NCBI GenBank assembly: GCA_004356105.1
Contig: SMYC01000332.1
Span: 1-56,009, forward strand
Direction of reading: 5' to 3'
Source of the DNA: Acidobacteriota bacterium
GTDB taxonomy: Bacteria; Acidobacteriota; Vicinamibacteria; Marinacidobacterales; SMYC01
DNA: 56,009 bases
Part shown: piece by piece, positions 1-8,710 of the stretch
How positions within the stretch are numbered: the stretch's first letter is position 1
How the letters are laid out: every line of letters starts with the position of its first letter
The notes under the pieces: model-generated
What the model saw: only the letters and a program-made list of their open reading frames with translations
Told to the model about the DNA's origin: nothing
The model's database searches: none
Translations under genes and position numbers: made by a program

Positions 1-734
1 CTCAGCCCGAACCGGAGCCTGAACCCGAACCGGAGCCTGAACCCGAACCGGAGCCTGAGCCCGAACCGGAGCCTGAACCCGAACCGGAGCCTGAGCCCGA
101 ACCGGAGCCTGAAGCCGAACCGGAACCTCAGCCCGAACCGAAGCCGGAACCGGAGCGCGAGGATGAGCCCGCACCCGAGCTTGAGACCAGGGCTACGCCT
201 GGGCCCGAACCCGCCCTCGAGCGCGAACCCGAAACCGCACGCATCTTAGAAGCCCAACCCGGCCGCACCGTTGCGCCGGCGCGGAGCGGAGCCGACATCG
301 CGCGCGACATTGCCCAACGAATCCTTTCGGCGGACTACACAGTGTTCGACCACATCCAGTTCGGCTTAGACGAGGGTGTGGTGGAAATTGAAGGCTCCCT
401 GACGACTCGAGAAAAGAAAGATGCACTCGAGAGCAGCATCGCGAACGTCCCGGGCGTCGTCTCGGTCAAGAGCGACATCCGTGTCCAATCCGACTCTTCC
501 GCGGATCAAAGGCTGCGACGGAACCTGTTCCGCCGCATCTACGACGATCCTTCCTTCGCCGAGTTTGCCGACCAATCCAACCCTCCCGTCCACATCATCG
601 TCCACGGGAAGCACGTGACCTTGACAGGCGCCGTGGACACGCTCATTCAACAAATGGCGGCGGAGGCGATCGTGCGTACGACCTTCGGCGTGCTTTCGGT
701 GAAGAACCGCATCCGCGTTCGGGATCGCGAGTAG
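1..734 (+). CDS. BON-domain protein with Pro-Glu repeat linker (5' partial)
   Basis: The frame is open from the left edge (first full codon at 3) to the TAG at 732-734, so the start lies outside the window; the GTG at 342 would cut the first BON domain in half. In order the visible part has a PEPEPE-type linker (codons from 3 to about 155), an acidic/Pro-rich stretch, then two BON-like repeats, roughly 290-470 and 520-715. Each shows the family pattern of a helix followed by a strand ending in a G-x-V-x-V-K-like segment ([11 protein letters not shown] and [11 protein letters not shown]). BON domains usually sit in the periplasm or at the outer membrane and bind phospholipid or peptidoglycan; a long Pro-Glu linker would suit a protein that spans the cell wall space. 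Whether an N-terminal anchor or another domain precedes it cannot be seen. Confidence 0.8.
   Translation, partial: QPEPEPEPEPEPEPEPEPEPEPEPEPEPEPEPEPEPEAEPEPQPEPKPEPEREDEPAPELETRATPGPEPALEREPETARILEAQPGRTVAPARSGADIARDIAQRILSADYTVFDHIQFGLDEGVVEIEGSLTTREKKDALESSIANVPGVVSVKSDIRVQSDSSADQRLRRNLFRRIYDDPSFAEFADQSNPPVHIIVHGKHVTLTGAVDTLIQQMAAEAIVRTTFGVLSVKNRIRVRDRE
6..131 (+). repeat. 18-bp coding tandem repeat (PEPEPE)
   Basis: Six near-perfect copies of CCCGAACCGGAGCCTGAA lie at 6-113, followed by one degenerate copy at 114-131. The only differences are third-position GAA/GAG swaps. The unit is a multiple of three, so copy-number changes would lengthen or shorten the linker without shifting frame. 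Confidence 0.9.
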
Positions 735-746
735 CGCGTCCGATCT

Positions 747-1424
747 TCAGGCCAAAGCACCTCGAAGCGTTGCGACCTGCTCGCGCACGTGATCCGCCGA
801 CACGTGGCCAACTGGAATCGGCGCGCCCACGGAGATGCCGACGCGACTCGAGAGCTTCCCGAGTGTCACGTCGCGAAGCCGCGTGCGCGCCCGTGAGAAC
901 AAGCTGCCCCAGAGCCCCGAAAGGCCGATGGGCACAACGGCGACCGGCGTGCGAGCCACGATGTGCTCGATGCCTTTTCGAAACACGCGCACCTCGCCGT
1001 CTTCCGTAAGGCTGCCCTCGGGAAATATGCAGACGGCTTCGCCGTTGTCGAGAGCCTCGGCAATCTCGTCCATCGCCGTTCTCAAGATCTCGGGGTTCTC
1101 GCTCCGCCCCGCGATTGGGATGACGCGGGCCCAGCGCAAGAGCGTGCCGACGATGGGCAGCTTGCCGAATTTGTAATACATGACGAAGCGCACCGGCCGC
1201 GCAAGTGTCGCCGCGAGAATGAACGCATCCACATAGGTCACGTGGTTCGCGGCGAGGAGCACGGGGCCGTTGTCAGGGATGTTCTCGAGTCCATCGACGC
1301 GAGGACGGTACACGAGGCGCACGACGAGCCAGACGAGAAGACTGACTAACAAGCGCGGCACGCGCTTGAAGATATAAACGACTACCGCGGCGTTCATCAA
1401 AGCGACCACGAGATAGACAGCCAC
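747..1424 (-). CDS. 1-acylglycerol-3-phosphate O-acyltransferase-type domain (PlsC)
   Basis: A lysophospholipid acyltransferase domain of 225 residues. The HX4D catalytic motif is seen as NHVTYVD (His61, Asp66), and FPEG appears at 134-137. Residues 1-35 form a hydrophobic segment that matches the last membrane helix of the transporter half in LplT/Aas-type fusions, not a normal PlsC N-terminus. The GTG at 1424 lies inside the end of the broken MFS frame (1397-1733), so if the enzyme is made, translation is likely coupled to that remnant. Family role: transfer of an acyl group to a lysophospholipid at the inner membrane. The domain looks intact; whether it is expressed is unknown. Confidence 0.75.
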   Translation of the reverse strand: MAVYLVVALMNAAVVVYIFKRVPRLLVSLLVWLVVRLVYRPRVDGLENIPDNGPVLLAANHVTYVDAFILAATLARPVRFVMYYKFGKLPIVGTLLRWARVIPIAGRSENPEILRTAMDEIAEALDNGEAVCIFPEGSLTEDGEVRVFRKGIEHIVARTPVAVVPIGLSGLWGSLFSRARTRLRDVTLGKLSSRVGISVGAPIPVGHVSADHVREQVATLRGALA

Positions 1425-1733
1425 ACGCTCTCTGTGACGAAGCCGGCCGCGGCCACCGCCATGACCGCGAGCTCCCAGAGCTTGATGAGCCGCACGAGCT
1501 TGGCCTTTTCGAACTTGTCCGCAAGCTGGCCAGCGAAAGCCGAGAACAGAAAGAACACAAGGATGAGAAGGCCGTTCAGAAGCGGCGTCCAGAGGCCCCC
1601 GTCATGCGCGCTCGAGAGCGCGCCAAAGGTGATGAGGAACACGAACGCCGTCTTGAACAGATTGTCGTTCAATGCCCCCAGAAACAGTGTCCAGAACAAG
1701 GGGCCTTTCGCGAATCAATTGAAGCTGACTCAT
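1397..1733 (-). pseudogene. MFS lysophospholipid transporter half (LplT-like), frameshifted and internally deleted
   Basis: The frame 1699 to 1397 encodes the first membrane helices of an MFS transporter (motif FLGALNDNLFK) and then runs into a stop. Two lesions are visible. First, a good start exists upstream: ATG at 1733 with an AGGAGG ribosome site at 1739-1744, reading MSQLQLIRER; it is one base out of frame with the helices. Removing one C from the CCCC run (G run at 1700-1703 on the + strand) restores RERPLFWTLFLGALNDN. Second, the frame jumps from the third helix straight to the final transporter helix, which now begins the acyltransferase ORF, so the middle of the transporter is missing. 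An assembly error at one lesion is possible, but two independent ones point to decay. Confidence 0.75.
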
Positions 1734-1871
1734 CTCTTCCTCCTGACGGAGAGCTAAAGAGCAAGAGCCGTACCAAACACAAGAGGTTTAAATTCAATGA
1801 CTTAAGGTCCTCATGGTGCAGCGACTTTCATGCAGCCCTGCATGCTCGGAACAGCGTGCTAGGATCGCGTC

Positions 1872-3200
1872 GTGTCCACCGCGAAACCGGCCGCGCTAGT
1901 GGTGGCTCTGGCCCTCGCCATCTCCTGCCGAACAGAGCTCGAGAAACCAGCCGACAACGTCCAGGTGGTCGTCCTCGGCTTCGACGGCGCCAACTGGGAG
2001 ACCATCGACCCGCTCATCGAGGCGGGGAAGCTACCGCTCCTCGCGAAGCTGAAACAAGAGGCCGCCTGGGCGCCTCTCACGACGTTCAAACCCACGAAAT
2101 CCCCTGTCATCTGGACGAGCATCGCGACGGGAAAGTCTATGGAGAAGCATGGCATCCTGGATTTCGTCTACATGGAGCAAAACGACATCCAGGTTCCCTA
2201 CAGCAATTCCGAGCGCCGCGAGCCATCGATCTGGCAGATCCTCGATCACGCCGAGCTCCGCTCCGTCATCGTGAATTGGTTCGTGACCTACCCGCCGGAC
2301 GCGATCGACGGCGTCATAGTGTCGAACCGTTTTCGCAAGACGCTTCTCTTGAAACAAGACCAGCGCCCGCGGATGGCGGACTCCGTGCACCCGCCGCATT
2401 ATTTCAGCGAGCTCGAACCGTTCTTGAGCCTCGACTACGAGAACATCCGCGTGGAGCGCGAGCTACCGGATCTCCCGCGCTTGCACGAAAGCTTGAGCCC
2501 GTCGAACAGCGCCGAAGACATTCAAGTGCTGAAGGATTATCGAATCTACGTGCTTCAAGAAGCGCTCAACGAGAACGTCGCCAAGCATCTCTACGAGAGC
2601 GAAGATTTCGATCTCTTTGCCGCTTATTTTCGTTTGCCCGACATCGTGCAACATATAGCGCTCAGCTTGATCGACCCCGACCAAGTCGAGAAAACGCTGG
2701 CCGCGATGCGAAAGGGCGAGCTCGCCCGTTCAGACCGCGCTCTGTTCCAGGAGAGCCTTTCCGCCGTGCTCGAGCCGTTCTATCGCTACATGGAGCGCAT
2801 CATCGAGTCATATCTGAGCTCGATGCCGGAGAACGCTTATCTCATCGTCCTCTCGGATCACGGCTTCTCACTACACCGCGGAGGCTACGACCACTATCAC
2901 ATCCCCGAGAGCTTCCCGGCTCCAAGCGGCATCTTCATGATGAAGGGACCCGGAACGAAGCCGGGCCTCGTGCCATCGGTGAGCGTCTACGACATCGCCC
3001 CCACGATCCTCCATCTCTTCGACCTTCCAATTGGCGAGGACATGGACGGAAGCGCCCTTACCACGGCGCTCACCTGGGAGCGCGATACGGGGAAGAAGCG
3101 CTATGCCCGCGATCTCATGGAACCGAAGGAGCATCGCCGCGACGCGGAGATCGACGCGCACACGCTCGACGAGCTGCGCTCGCTCGGCTACATCAAATAG
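1872..3200 (+). CDS. lipoprotein alkaline-phosphatase-superfamily phosphodiesterase
   Basis: The GTG start at 1872 gives a short lipoprotein signal (hydrophobic core, lipobox ending at Cys19). The rest matches the alkaline phosphatase/nucleotide pyrophosphatase fold: metal Asp in LGFDGANW (Asp38), the nucleophile region KSPVIWTSIATGK (Ser77 the likely nucleophile), and a second metal motif SDHGFSLHRGGYDHYH near residues 329-345. Length, 442 residues, fits the family. It probably hydrolyses phosphodiester or phosphomonoester bonds at the cell surface or in the periplasm; the substrate cannot be told. It converges on the TonB receptor gene with a 17-bp gap. Confidence 0.82.
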   Translation: MSTAKPAALVVALALAISCRTELEKPADNVQVVVLGFDGANWETIDPLIEAGKLPLLAKLKQEAAWAPLTTFKPTKSPVIWTSIATGKSMEKHGILDFVYMEQNDIQVPYSNSERREPSIWQILDHAELRSVIVNWFVTYPPDAIDGVIVSNRFRKTLLLKQDQRPRMADSVHPPHYFSELEPFLSLDYENIRVERELPDLPRLHESLSPSNSAEDIQVLKDYRIYVLQEALNENVAKHLYESEDFDLFAAYFRLPDIVQHIALSLIDPDQVEKTLAAMRKGELARSDRALFQESLSAVLEPFYRYMERIIESYLSSMPENAYLIVLSDHGFSLHRGGYDHYHIPESFPAPSGIFMMKGPGTKPGLVPSVSVYDIAPTILHLFDLPIGEDMDGSALTTALTWERDTGKKRYARDLMEPKEHRRDAEIDAHTLDELRSLGYIK

Positions 3201-3217
3201 TCAGGCGGAGATAGCGG

Positions 3218-5401
3218 CTAGAACTCGATGCGCACCTCCCCGACCACCTGCCGCTTGATGAAATCCCCGAAGATGTGCTGCTGAACATCCGCGTTGTTCA
3301 AGTTCGTCACCTTGACGGCCGTCGTTATCCGATCATCCGCCCACCTAACGCCGAATCCCCCATTGATGGTGAAATAGGAATCCGTCGGGCCGTGGAAGCG
3401 CGCCGTCAGAACGTCGGTCCAGAACGCGTCATCTGTATAATTTGCAGAGAGATTTCCAAAATAGCGTCCCTTGCTGTAACGGAAGCCGAGATTGAAACGA
3501 TTCTTGGACGGGAAGTTTAACTCGGCCAGCGTCTCCGAGCTCTCAGTGACAGGCTCCGCTTGGAACGTGTAATTGACAAAGACGTTCAACTCCCGCGAAG
3601 TTTGCGCGATGAGCGAAAGCTCAACGCCCTTGTCCCTGACTTCGTCGAAGTTGAGATAGGTGAATTGGGAAGGGATGCCCGAGCCCAGAAAATTGAGCAA
3701 ATCGAGAACAGCCGGGGGCAAAGGCCAGCCCGGGGGCGGATTGGCACTGTTATAGGTTGCCGACTGCGTAAAGATGATGTTGTCGGTCGTGTCGTTCACG
3801 TAGAAAGCCACACCGACCGTGTACTTGTTGGCAAAAGTTCCGGTATAGCCGATCTCATAAGCGGTCAAGCTCTCCTCGCGGAGATCCGGGTTCCCGCCGG
3901 CTCGAATGGGGAAGACATATTGTTGGCCCGCAAGCGCCGGATTGATTAGCCCGAGATCGAGAACCTGCAGGATCGTCACGCCGAGAAAATTGTTCACGAG
4001 TGAGGGCGCGCGGAAGGCTCGATTGTAGGAGACCCGGAACGTATGATTCCGGTCGGGTTTGATCATGAACGTCGTTCGCGGGGAGAAGACGGCCTTCTCG
4101 AGCACGGTGAATTTGTCCACACGTCCGCCGACGAGCCATCGAAAGTGATCGGAAATGAAGATCTCGTCTTGAACGTAGAAACCCACTTCATTCCGGCTGT
4201 CGTCCCCCGGAGCGATCGACAGGTCGAACGACGTGTTACGCACGTTGCCTCCATAGGTGAGCAAGTGCTTCGTACCGAGCGCTTGGGTATTTCCGACTTC
4301 CAAGTCGTAGGTTTGGGTATTGAAGAGAAAGTTGATCGGCCGTCCGTCGATACCGATAGCCAGTAATGCGGGAGCTTCGCCGTCGAGAAGGTTCGCGAAG
4401 AAATTCACCTTCCAGTTGTCCCTAAGATAGTTGACCTTTGCGTAACCCATGCGCGTTCCGCGCTCCAACTGAAACGGTCCGATGCCCGTGTGGATGATGC
4501 CTTCCGTACCACCGTAACCGCCGTCGAAGATCCATTTCTGACGCCCGTCCGGGTTGTCGTAGTCGACACGGAAGTTGAACTTGGGCTGCACGGTGCCGTC
4601 GTTCGGAAACGGCGGGTAAGGAGCACCCCCGGTGCCGCGGTCGGGGTCGACAGGGATGGTCCCGGTCGGACGCGGCAAGGCATCCATCGAGAAGAACCCG
4701 GCGGAGACTTTGTACGCCCAACGGTCGTTCACCGCCTGCGCATGCGTCGCGTTCGCACGGAAGAGTCCTCCCGTGCCGAGCTCGTTGCCGGGCGCATCCC
4801 GGTTGATCGCGCCGAAGCCGAATGTCACCGAGGTCGAGTCGATCTCACGCGGTGTCTTGGTAATCACGTTGACGACTCCGGTCATCGCGTTGGCGCCCCA
4901 AACCGCCGAGGCCGGACCGCGAATGATATCGATTTGCGCGATCTCGCTCATATCGATGGGCAGAAAGTCCCAGGCAACGAAGCCAAAAAAGTCCAAGTAG
5001 ATGGAACGTCCGTCCAGAAGCGCCAGCTGAGACGTGGCCAGCGTGGACGTCGCGCCGCGGGTGGTGAGGTTGATGTCGCGAGCGGATGTCTGAGTCACGT
5101 TCATTCCCGGAACCGAGCTCAGGAGGTCACCAAAATTTTGGGCCGGGGAGTTCGCGATGACGTCGCTCGTAATCACACTTACCGTGGCCGGGGCATCGAT
5201 GATCTGAACCTCCGTCCTCGTGGCCGTGACCACGATGGTCTCCGCGTAGGAAGGGATCTCTACTTCCTCTTCCTCTTCCTCTTGCGTCCGCGGTTCTTGA
5301 GGCTCCTGTTGAGTCTGAGTCTGCCCGGCGGCGTTTGTTGCAGCCGGCGCAAAAACGAGAATAAAAATGGCGGCGCATAGCGTGATGATTCGTTCTGTCA
5401 T
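3218..5401 (-). CDS. TonB-dependent outer-membrane receptor
   Basis: A 727-residue receptor. The start chosen is ATG 5401, which follows AAGGAGCTCACC and opens a clear signal peptide; the in-frame start at 5476 adds 25 residues without signal character. After cleavage comes a Gln/Glu-rich stretch and a plug domain (ETIVVTATRTEVQIIDAPATV, then SVPGMNV and RGA, then IDIIRGPASAVWGANAMTGVVNVITK), followed by a long beta-barrel ending in Phe, as outer-membrane proteins do. Family role: TonB/ExbBD-driven import of siderophores, cobalamin or other large ligands. No ExbB, ExbD, TonB or substrate-specific neighbour is in the window, so the ligand is unknown. Confidence 0.92.
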   Translation of the reverse strand: MTERIITLCAAIFILVFAPAATNAAGQTQTQQEPQEPRTQEEEEEEVEIPSYAETIVVTATRTEVQIIDAPATVSVITSDVIANSPAQNFGDLLSSVPGMNVTQTSARDINLTTRGATSTLATSQLALLDGRSIYLDFFGFVAWDFLPIDMSEIAQIDIIRGPASAVWGANAMTGVVNVITKTPREIDSTSVTFGFGAINRDAPGNELGTGGLFRANATHAQAVNDRWAYKVSAGFFSMDALPRPTGTIPVDPDRGTGGAPYPPFPNDGTVQPKFNFRVDYDNPDGRQKWIFDGGYGGTEGIIHTGIGPFQLERGTRMGYAKVNYLRDNWKVNFFANLLDGEAPALLAIGIDGRPINFLFNTQTYDLEVGNTQALGTKHLLTYGGNVRNTSFDLSIAPGDDSRNEVGFYVQDEIFISDHFRWLVGGRVDKFTVLEKAVFSPRTTFMIKPDRNHTFRVSYNRAFRAPSLVNNFLGVTILQVLDLGLINPALAGQQYVFPIRAGGNPDLREESLTAYEIGYTGTFANKYTVGVAFYVNDTTDNIIFTQSATYNSANPPPGWPLPPAVLDLLNFLGSGIPSQFTYLNFDEVRDKGVELSLIAQTSRELNVFVNYTFQAEPVTESSETLAELNFPSKNRFNLGFRYSKGRYFGNLSANYTDDAFWTDVLTARFHGPTDSYFTINGGFGVRWADDRITTAVKVTNLNNADVQQHIFGDFIKRQVVGEVRIEF

Positions 5402-5582
5402 GGTGAGCTCCTTTGGCCGCGTTGGGATGACGGCGCGAATTTGAGCATATTTCCACAAAACGTGGCTCCAGTGCAATAGCGCACGGTCGGATTCACTAGC
5501 TTCGAGAGGACTGAGCAGGAGGCGACCCCATCACGCTTTGTGCACCCCGTTCATGGTTGACCCCCGCGACCGGACCCTTAGA

Positions 5583-6380
5583 ATGAAAGATCCTATGAAA
5601 TCCAAAGAAGTGATCGCACACGTTACGCGATGGCTCTCCGACTATCTGGCAGGGTCGAGAAGTTACGGGTTCGTCGTTGGCGTTTCGGGCGGTATCGACT
5701 CGGCGGTGGCCTCGGCCTTGGCGGCGCGCACGGGAAAGCCCCTTCTCGCCGTCGAGATGCCCATCCACCAGAACCCGGCTCACATGAGCCGCGCGCGCGA
5801 GCACATCGAAAAACTCGAGCACGAGCACGAACAGGTTACTTCGGTCGAGGTCGAGCTCACCAGCGTCTACGAGAAGCTGGTAGAGCTCTTGCCTGAAGGC
5901 CCTGACGCCAAGTCGACGGAGCTCGCGCTCGTGAACACGCGCGCCCGACTCCGGATGACGACGCTCTACTACTTTGCCGCGCGCGACCGCCGGCTCGTGG
6001 TGGGGACGGGAAACAAAGTCGAGGATTTCGGCGTCGGTTTCTTTACAAAATACGGAGATGGCGCGGTCGACTTGAGCCCCATCGCCGACTTGACGAAAAC
6101 GGAAGTCAGAGCACTCGCCGCCGAGCTCGAAATCGACGACGCGATTCGGGACGCGCCTCCCACGGACGGCTTATGGAGTGACGACCGAACCGATGAAGAA
6201 CAGTTGGGGGCGAGCTATCCAGAGCTCGAACGGGCGATGAGCTTCTCCGGAGACCCGGACACACTCGAAGCCCGCGAGCACGACGTGCTCGAAATCTACC
6301 GGCGCTTCCACGAAGCGAACCGTCACAAAATGGAGCCCATCCCCGTCTGCAAGATTCCGGACGCGCTACGCGAAAGCTAA
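5583..6380 (+). CDS. nadE: NH3-dependent NAD+ synthetase
   Basis: Adenylates nicotinic acid adenine dinucleotide and amidates it to NAD+. The ATP-pyrophosphatase P-loop reads VGVSGGIDSAVASAL, and the C-terminal half has GTGNKVEDFGVGFFTKYGDGAVDLSPIADLTK in two adjacent blocks, typical of NadE. There is no N-terminal glutaminase domain, so this is the short, ammonia-dependent form (265 residues). ATG 5583 and ATG 5595 are both possible starts; neither has a strong Shine-Dalgarno match. The gene is monocistronic in appearance and divergent from the TonB receptor. Confidence 0.9.
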   Translation: MKDPMKSKEVIAHVTRWLSDYLAGSRSYGFVVGVSGGIDSAVASALAARTGKPLLAVEMPIHQNPAHMSRAREHIEKLEHEHEQVTSVEVELTSVYEKLVELLPEGPDAKSTELALVNTRARLRMTTLYYFAARDRRLVVGTGNKVEDFGVGFFTKYGDGAVDLSPIADLTKTEVRALAAELEIDDAIRDAPPTDGLWSDDRTDEEQLGASYPELERAMSFSGDPDTLEAREHDVLEIYRRFHEANRHKMEPIPVCKIPDALRES

Positions 6381-6424
6381 CCGCGAATAGAAAGCGAACG
6401 GATAGCAGGCAGCCGGCCAAGAAA

Positions 6425-7372
6425 TCACGGCCTGCGCCGCCGGCGGCGCAGGCGCGATTTCCTGGGAGCGTAATAGCCTTCGCGGACCCGCACAACCGTT
6501 CCCGAAGCTGCCGTCAGGATTTGAAGGCGCCGCCACTTGCCGTCGTGCTCGTTATTCGTCGAGACATAGCCGAGGCTGTATTGACTCTTGAGCTCGGTCG
6601 CGATCTCTTCATAGACGCCGGCCAAGTCTTTGAGCTTTTCCGGCGCATAGGAGTTCCCCGCACTCTCACGCGCTAGCATGTCGAGCTCGTATTTGGCGTT
6701 TCGATATTTTTCCTTCTTGAGATCCGCCCGGCTCGCGCGGAGCGAGATCGCGTAGATGATGACATTGCTCTTCCGGGCTTGCGTCTTGACGTCCTCGAAA
6801 CCGAGCCTGGAAATGGTGTCATTGCCGTCCGAGAGAACGACCACCGCGCGACGGTCGAGCTCGTCCCGTCTGTAAGCTTCGAGATCTTTGATCGAGACAT
6901 ACAGCGCGCGGTAGAGCGCCGTCGCCCCTTTCACTTTCGTCGAACGGATGGCCTTCGCCACATCGTCGAAATCCGAAGTGAAATCGACCAGTGTCAAGAC
7001 GCGCTCGCCGAACTCGACAACTTGAACTTCATCGCCGGGCTTGAGTGATCCCACGAAACCTATCGCAGCTTCCTGCGCCATCGGAAGCTTCTGGCGCATG
7101 CTCGTCGAGACGTCGAGCAAGATCACCATCTTCAAAGGAAGCTCGCGATGCGCAAAGAACTCGATGTCCTGCTCCACACCATCTTCGAAGATGGTGAAGT
7201 TGTCTTCGTCGAGCCCGGTCACGAGGCGGCCTTTCTTGTCGAAAAGCGTAACCGCTACGCTCACCGTATTCACCCCCACCCGGAACTGAGGACGATCCGG
7301 CCGCGGATCCTGGCCGAGGACCGGGACCGCCAGAAAACAGAGGGCCAAGCCCGTGAGCGAAACGTGCTTCAT
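6425..7372 (-). CDS. exported VWA-domain protein (VWFA-related acidobacterial type)
   Basis: ATG 7372 opens a signal peptide of about 20 residues (cleavage after VLGQ). The next 60 residues resemble the strand-rich leader of acidobacterial VWFA-related proteins (VNTVSVAVTLFDKKGRLVTGL, then NFTIFEDGVEQ). The von Willebrand A domain follows with an intact metal-ion adhesion site DVSTSM and a later VVLSDGNDT. The C-terminus is Arg-rich. It overlaps the FHA gene stop by four bases (ATGA), so the two are translationally coupled. VWA domains bind protein partners through a divalent metal; here the coupled exported FHA protein is the obvious candidate partner, which is inference. Confidence 0.85.
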   Translation of the reverse strand: MKHVSLTGLALCFLAVPVLGQDPRPDRPQFRVGVNTVSVAVTLFDKKGRLVTGLDEDNFTIFEDGVEQDIEFFAHRELPLKMVILLDVSTSMRQKLPMAQEAAIGFVGSLKPGDEVQVVEFGERVLTLVDFTSDFDDVAKAIRSTKVKGATALYRALYVSIKDLEAYRRDELDRRAVVVLSDGNDTISRLGFEDVKTQARKSNVIIYAISLRASRADLKKEKYRNAKYELDMLARESAGNSYAPEKLKDLAGVYEEIATELKSQYSLGYVSTNNEHDGKWRRLQILTAASGTVVRVREGYYAPRKSRLRRRRRRP

Positions 7373-8538
7373 GATTTCGACTCTCGAACGGCGGCGAGTC
7401 GCTTTTCAGCCTGATCGAGCACCTTCGCGGCTTCTCGCACCGGCTTCTCTTTCGCTCCCGCCTTGACAGCCTTTTGGAGCCACCGACGACCTGTCGCGAG
7501 CTCGTCGTCGAGCTCGTCCATCTCGAGCGTCGTCAAGGCGAGCCGCTTGGATTTCACGGTCGCATCGATCCAGGAGGCCTTGGCCTTTATCGCTCTCAAG
7601 AGAAGCTCCGGCTCCTTGGGCGCCAAACGATAGCGGAAATAGTAAACTTCGGCGGCGTCCCGAAGCGCTTCGGGATGGTCCTGACTCGCGAGACTGGTGG
7701 CGAACCGGAGCGTCAAGTTCTTATCATCGGCGTCCATTCCGATCACTTTTTCCAAATAGTGAGGAGGAAACCAGGGTCCTCGTCCTCCGGGACCGCCGCC
7801 ATCGGACGAGCCTTCTTCCAGGCTGACCCTCAGCGTCGCGTGCTTGAGGCGTGAAATGGACGAGCGTCGAGACGTCATCGAGCCGCGGCCCGAAATGGCC
7901 CAAAGGCTGAGCTCCAGTACACCGTCTTCGAGCGCGACGTTGCCGATGAAAGCGCCGCTATCGGCGGGAAACCCGCCTTCGGTCTCGGCATTAACGTCGA
8001 TCGAGTGCCGGAGCGTGATGCTCAGCGTCTCCGGATTCAACTGCGCTTCCGTGACCGAGGCCTCGAGCCGGTCACGCCCGAAGGACTTGCGCCTTCGGTC
8101 CTCAGGAAGATCGATGCGAAGCATGCCGAGCCCTGAGAGCAGCCGAAGGCGAAGCTCGTCGAGCCACAAGCTGTCGAGCGTTTCGTGGTAGAGCAGAAGC
8201 TCGTCGGCGAGCTGAATCCGATCGCCGGGGCGCAACGGCCGCTCTTCCTGCGCGCGGACGGGATCGCCGTTCAGCCGGCTTCCGTTCGAGCTCCCAATAT
8301 CGATAAAAACCACCCCGGTATCGGTCTTGCGGATCGCGGCGTGCCGCCTGGAAACACGCGTCGAGCTGAGCGCCACTTGGTTCTCGGGCAGTCGCCCGAT
8401 CCGGATGTCTTCGCTCGCAAGCGCGTAGATGCGGAGCGTACGGAACGCGTAGAGGTAACCCCAGGGCTCGGGCGGGGCCTGCGCAAGTGCCGGTCCCGTC
8501 AGGGTCACGGCCATCAAGACGAGAATGAAACGTCGCAT
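7369..8538 (-). CDS. exported FHA-domain protein
   Basis: ATG 8538 is preferred: GGAAG stands five bases upstream and the first residues make a clean signal peptide (RRFILVLMAVTLTGPALAQ). Earlier in-frame starts at 8550 and 8622 add only residues made by a small repeat. The FHA domain occupies roughly residues 35-115, with IGRLPENQV, SRRHAAI and GSSNGSRLNG, the residues used to bind phosphothreonine. The remaining 260 residues are not recognised; they include a Gly/Pro-rich patch and an Ala/Lys-rich helical C-terminus resembling TPR-like helices. FHA domains normally act in the cytoplasm, so an exported one is unusual. It is coupled to the VWA gene by an ATGA overlap. Confidence 0.8.
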   Translation of the reverse strand: MRRFILVLMAVTLTGPALAQAPPEPWGYLYAFRTLRIYALASEDIRIGRLPENQVALSSTRVSRRHAAIRKTDTGVVFIDIGSSNGSRLNGDPVRAQEERPLRPGDRIQLADELLLYHETLDSLWLDELRLRLLSGLGMLRIDLPEDRRRKSFGRDRLEASVTEAQLNPETLSITLRHSIDVNAETEGGFPADSGAFIGNVALEDGVLELSLWAISGRGSMTSRRSSISRLKHATLRVSLEEGSSDGGGPGGRGPWFPPHYLEKVIGMDADDKNLTLRFATSLASQDHPEALRDAAEVYYFRYRLAPKEPELLLRAIKAKASWIDATVKSKRLALTTLEMDELDDELATGRRWLQKAVKAGAKEKPVREAAKVLDQAEKRLAAVRESKS

Positions 8539-8551
8539 CACTACTTCCATG

Positions 8552-8587
8552 AACGGCATTAACGGCACCAACGGCACCAACGGCGAG
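8552..8587 (-). repeat. 9-bp tandem repeat upstream of FHA gene
   Basis: Four copies of a 9-bp unit (AACGGCACC with variants AACGGCATT and AACGGCGAG on the + strand) lie just before the chosen FHA start. If the upstream start at 8622 were used, the repeat would encode a Leu-Val-Pro run. It more likely sits in the 5' leader. Confidence 0.75.
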
Positions 8588-8710
8588 TGAACAAGGTTAG
8601 GCTTCTCCTTCGAGGGCGTCAAGTACAGCCTGTGGTAGATGTGGTAGACCCCTTACAGAACGTCCAAAGCCCTTCCGCACGTCGCTCGAAGCCGATACCA
8701 TAGCCTCGTT

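Noticed and set aside
1..131. Possible CRISPR array at the left edge
   Set aside because: Units are directly adjacent 18-mers with no spacers and encode Pro-Glu in an open frame.
1604..3214. 536-codon + strand ORF over the phosphodiesterase gene
   Set aside because: Same-strand shadow in another frame; Arg-rich, no motifs, while the frame at 1872-3200 has signal peptide and metal sites.
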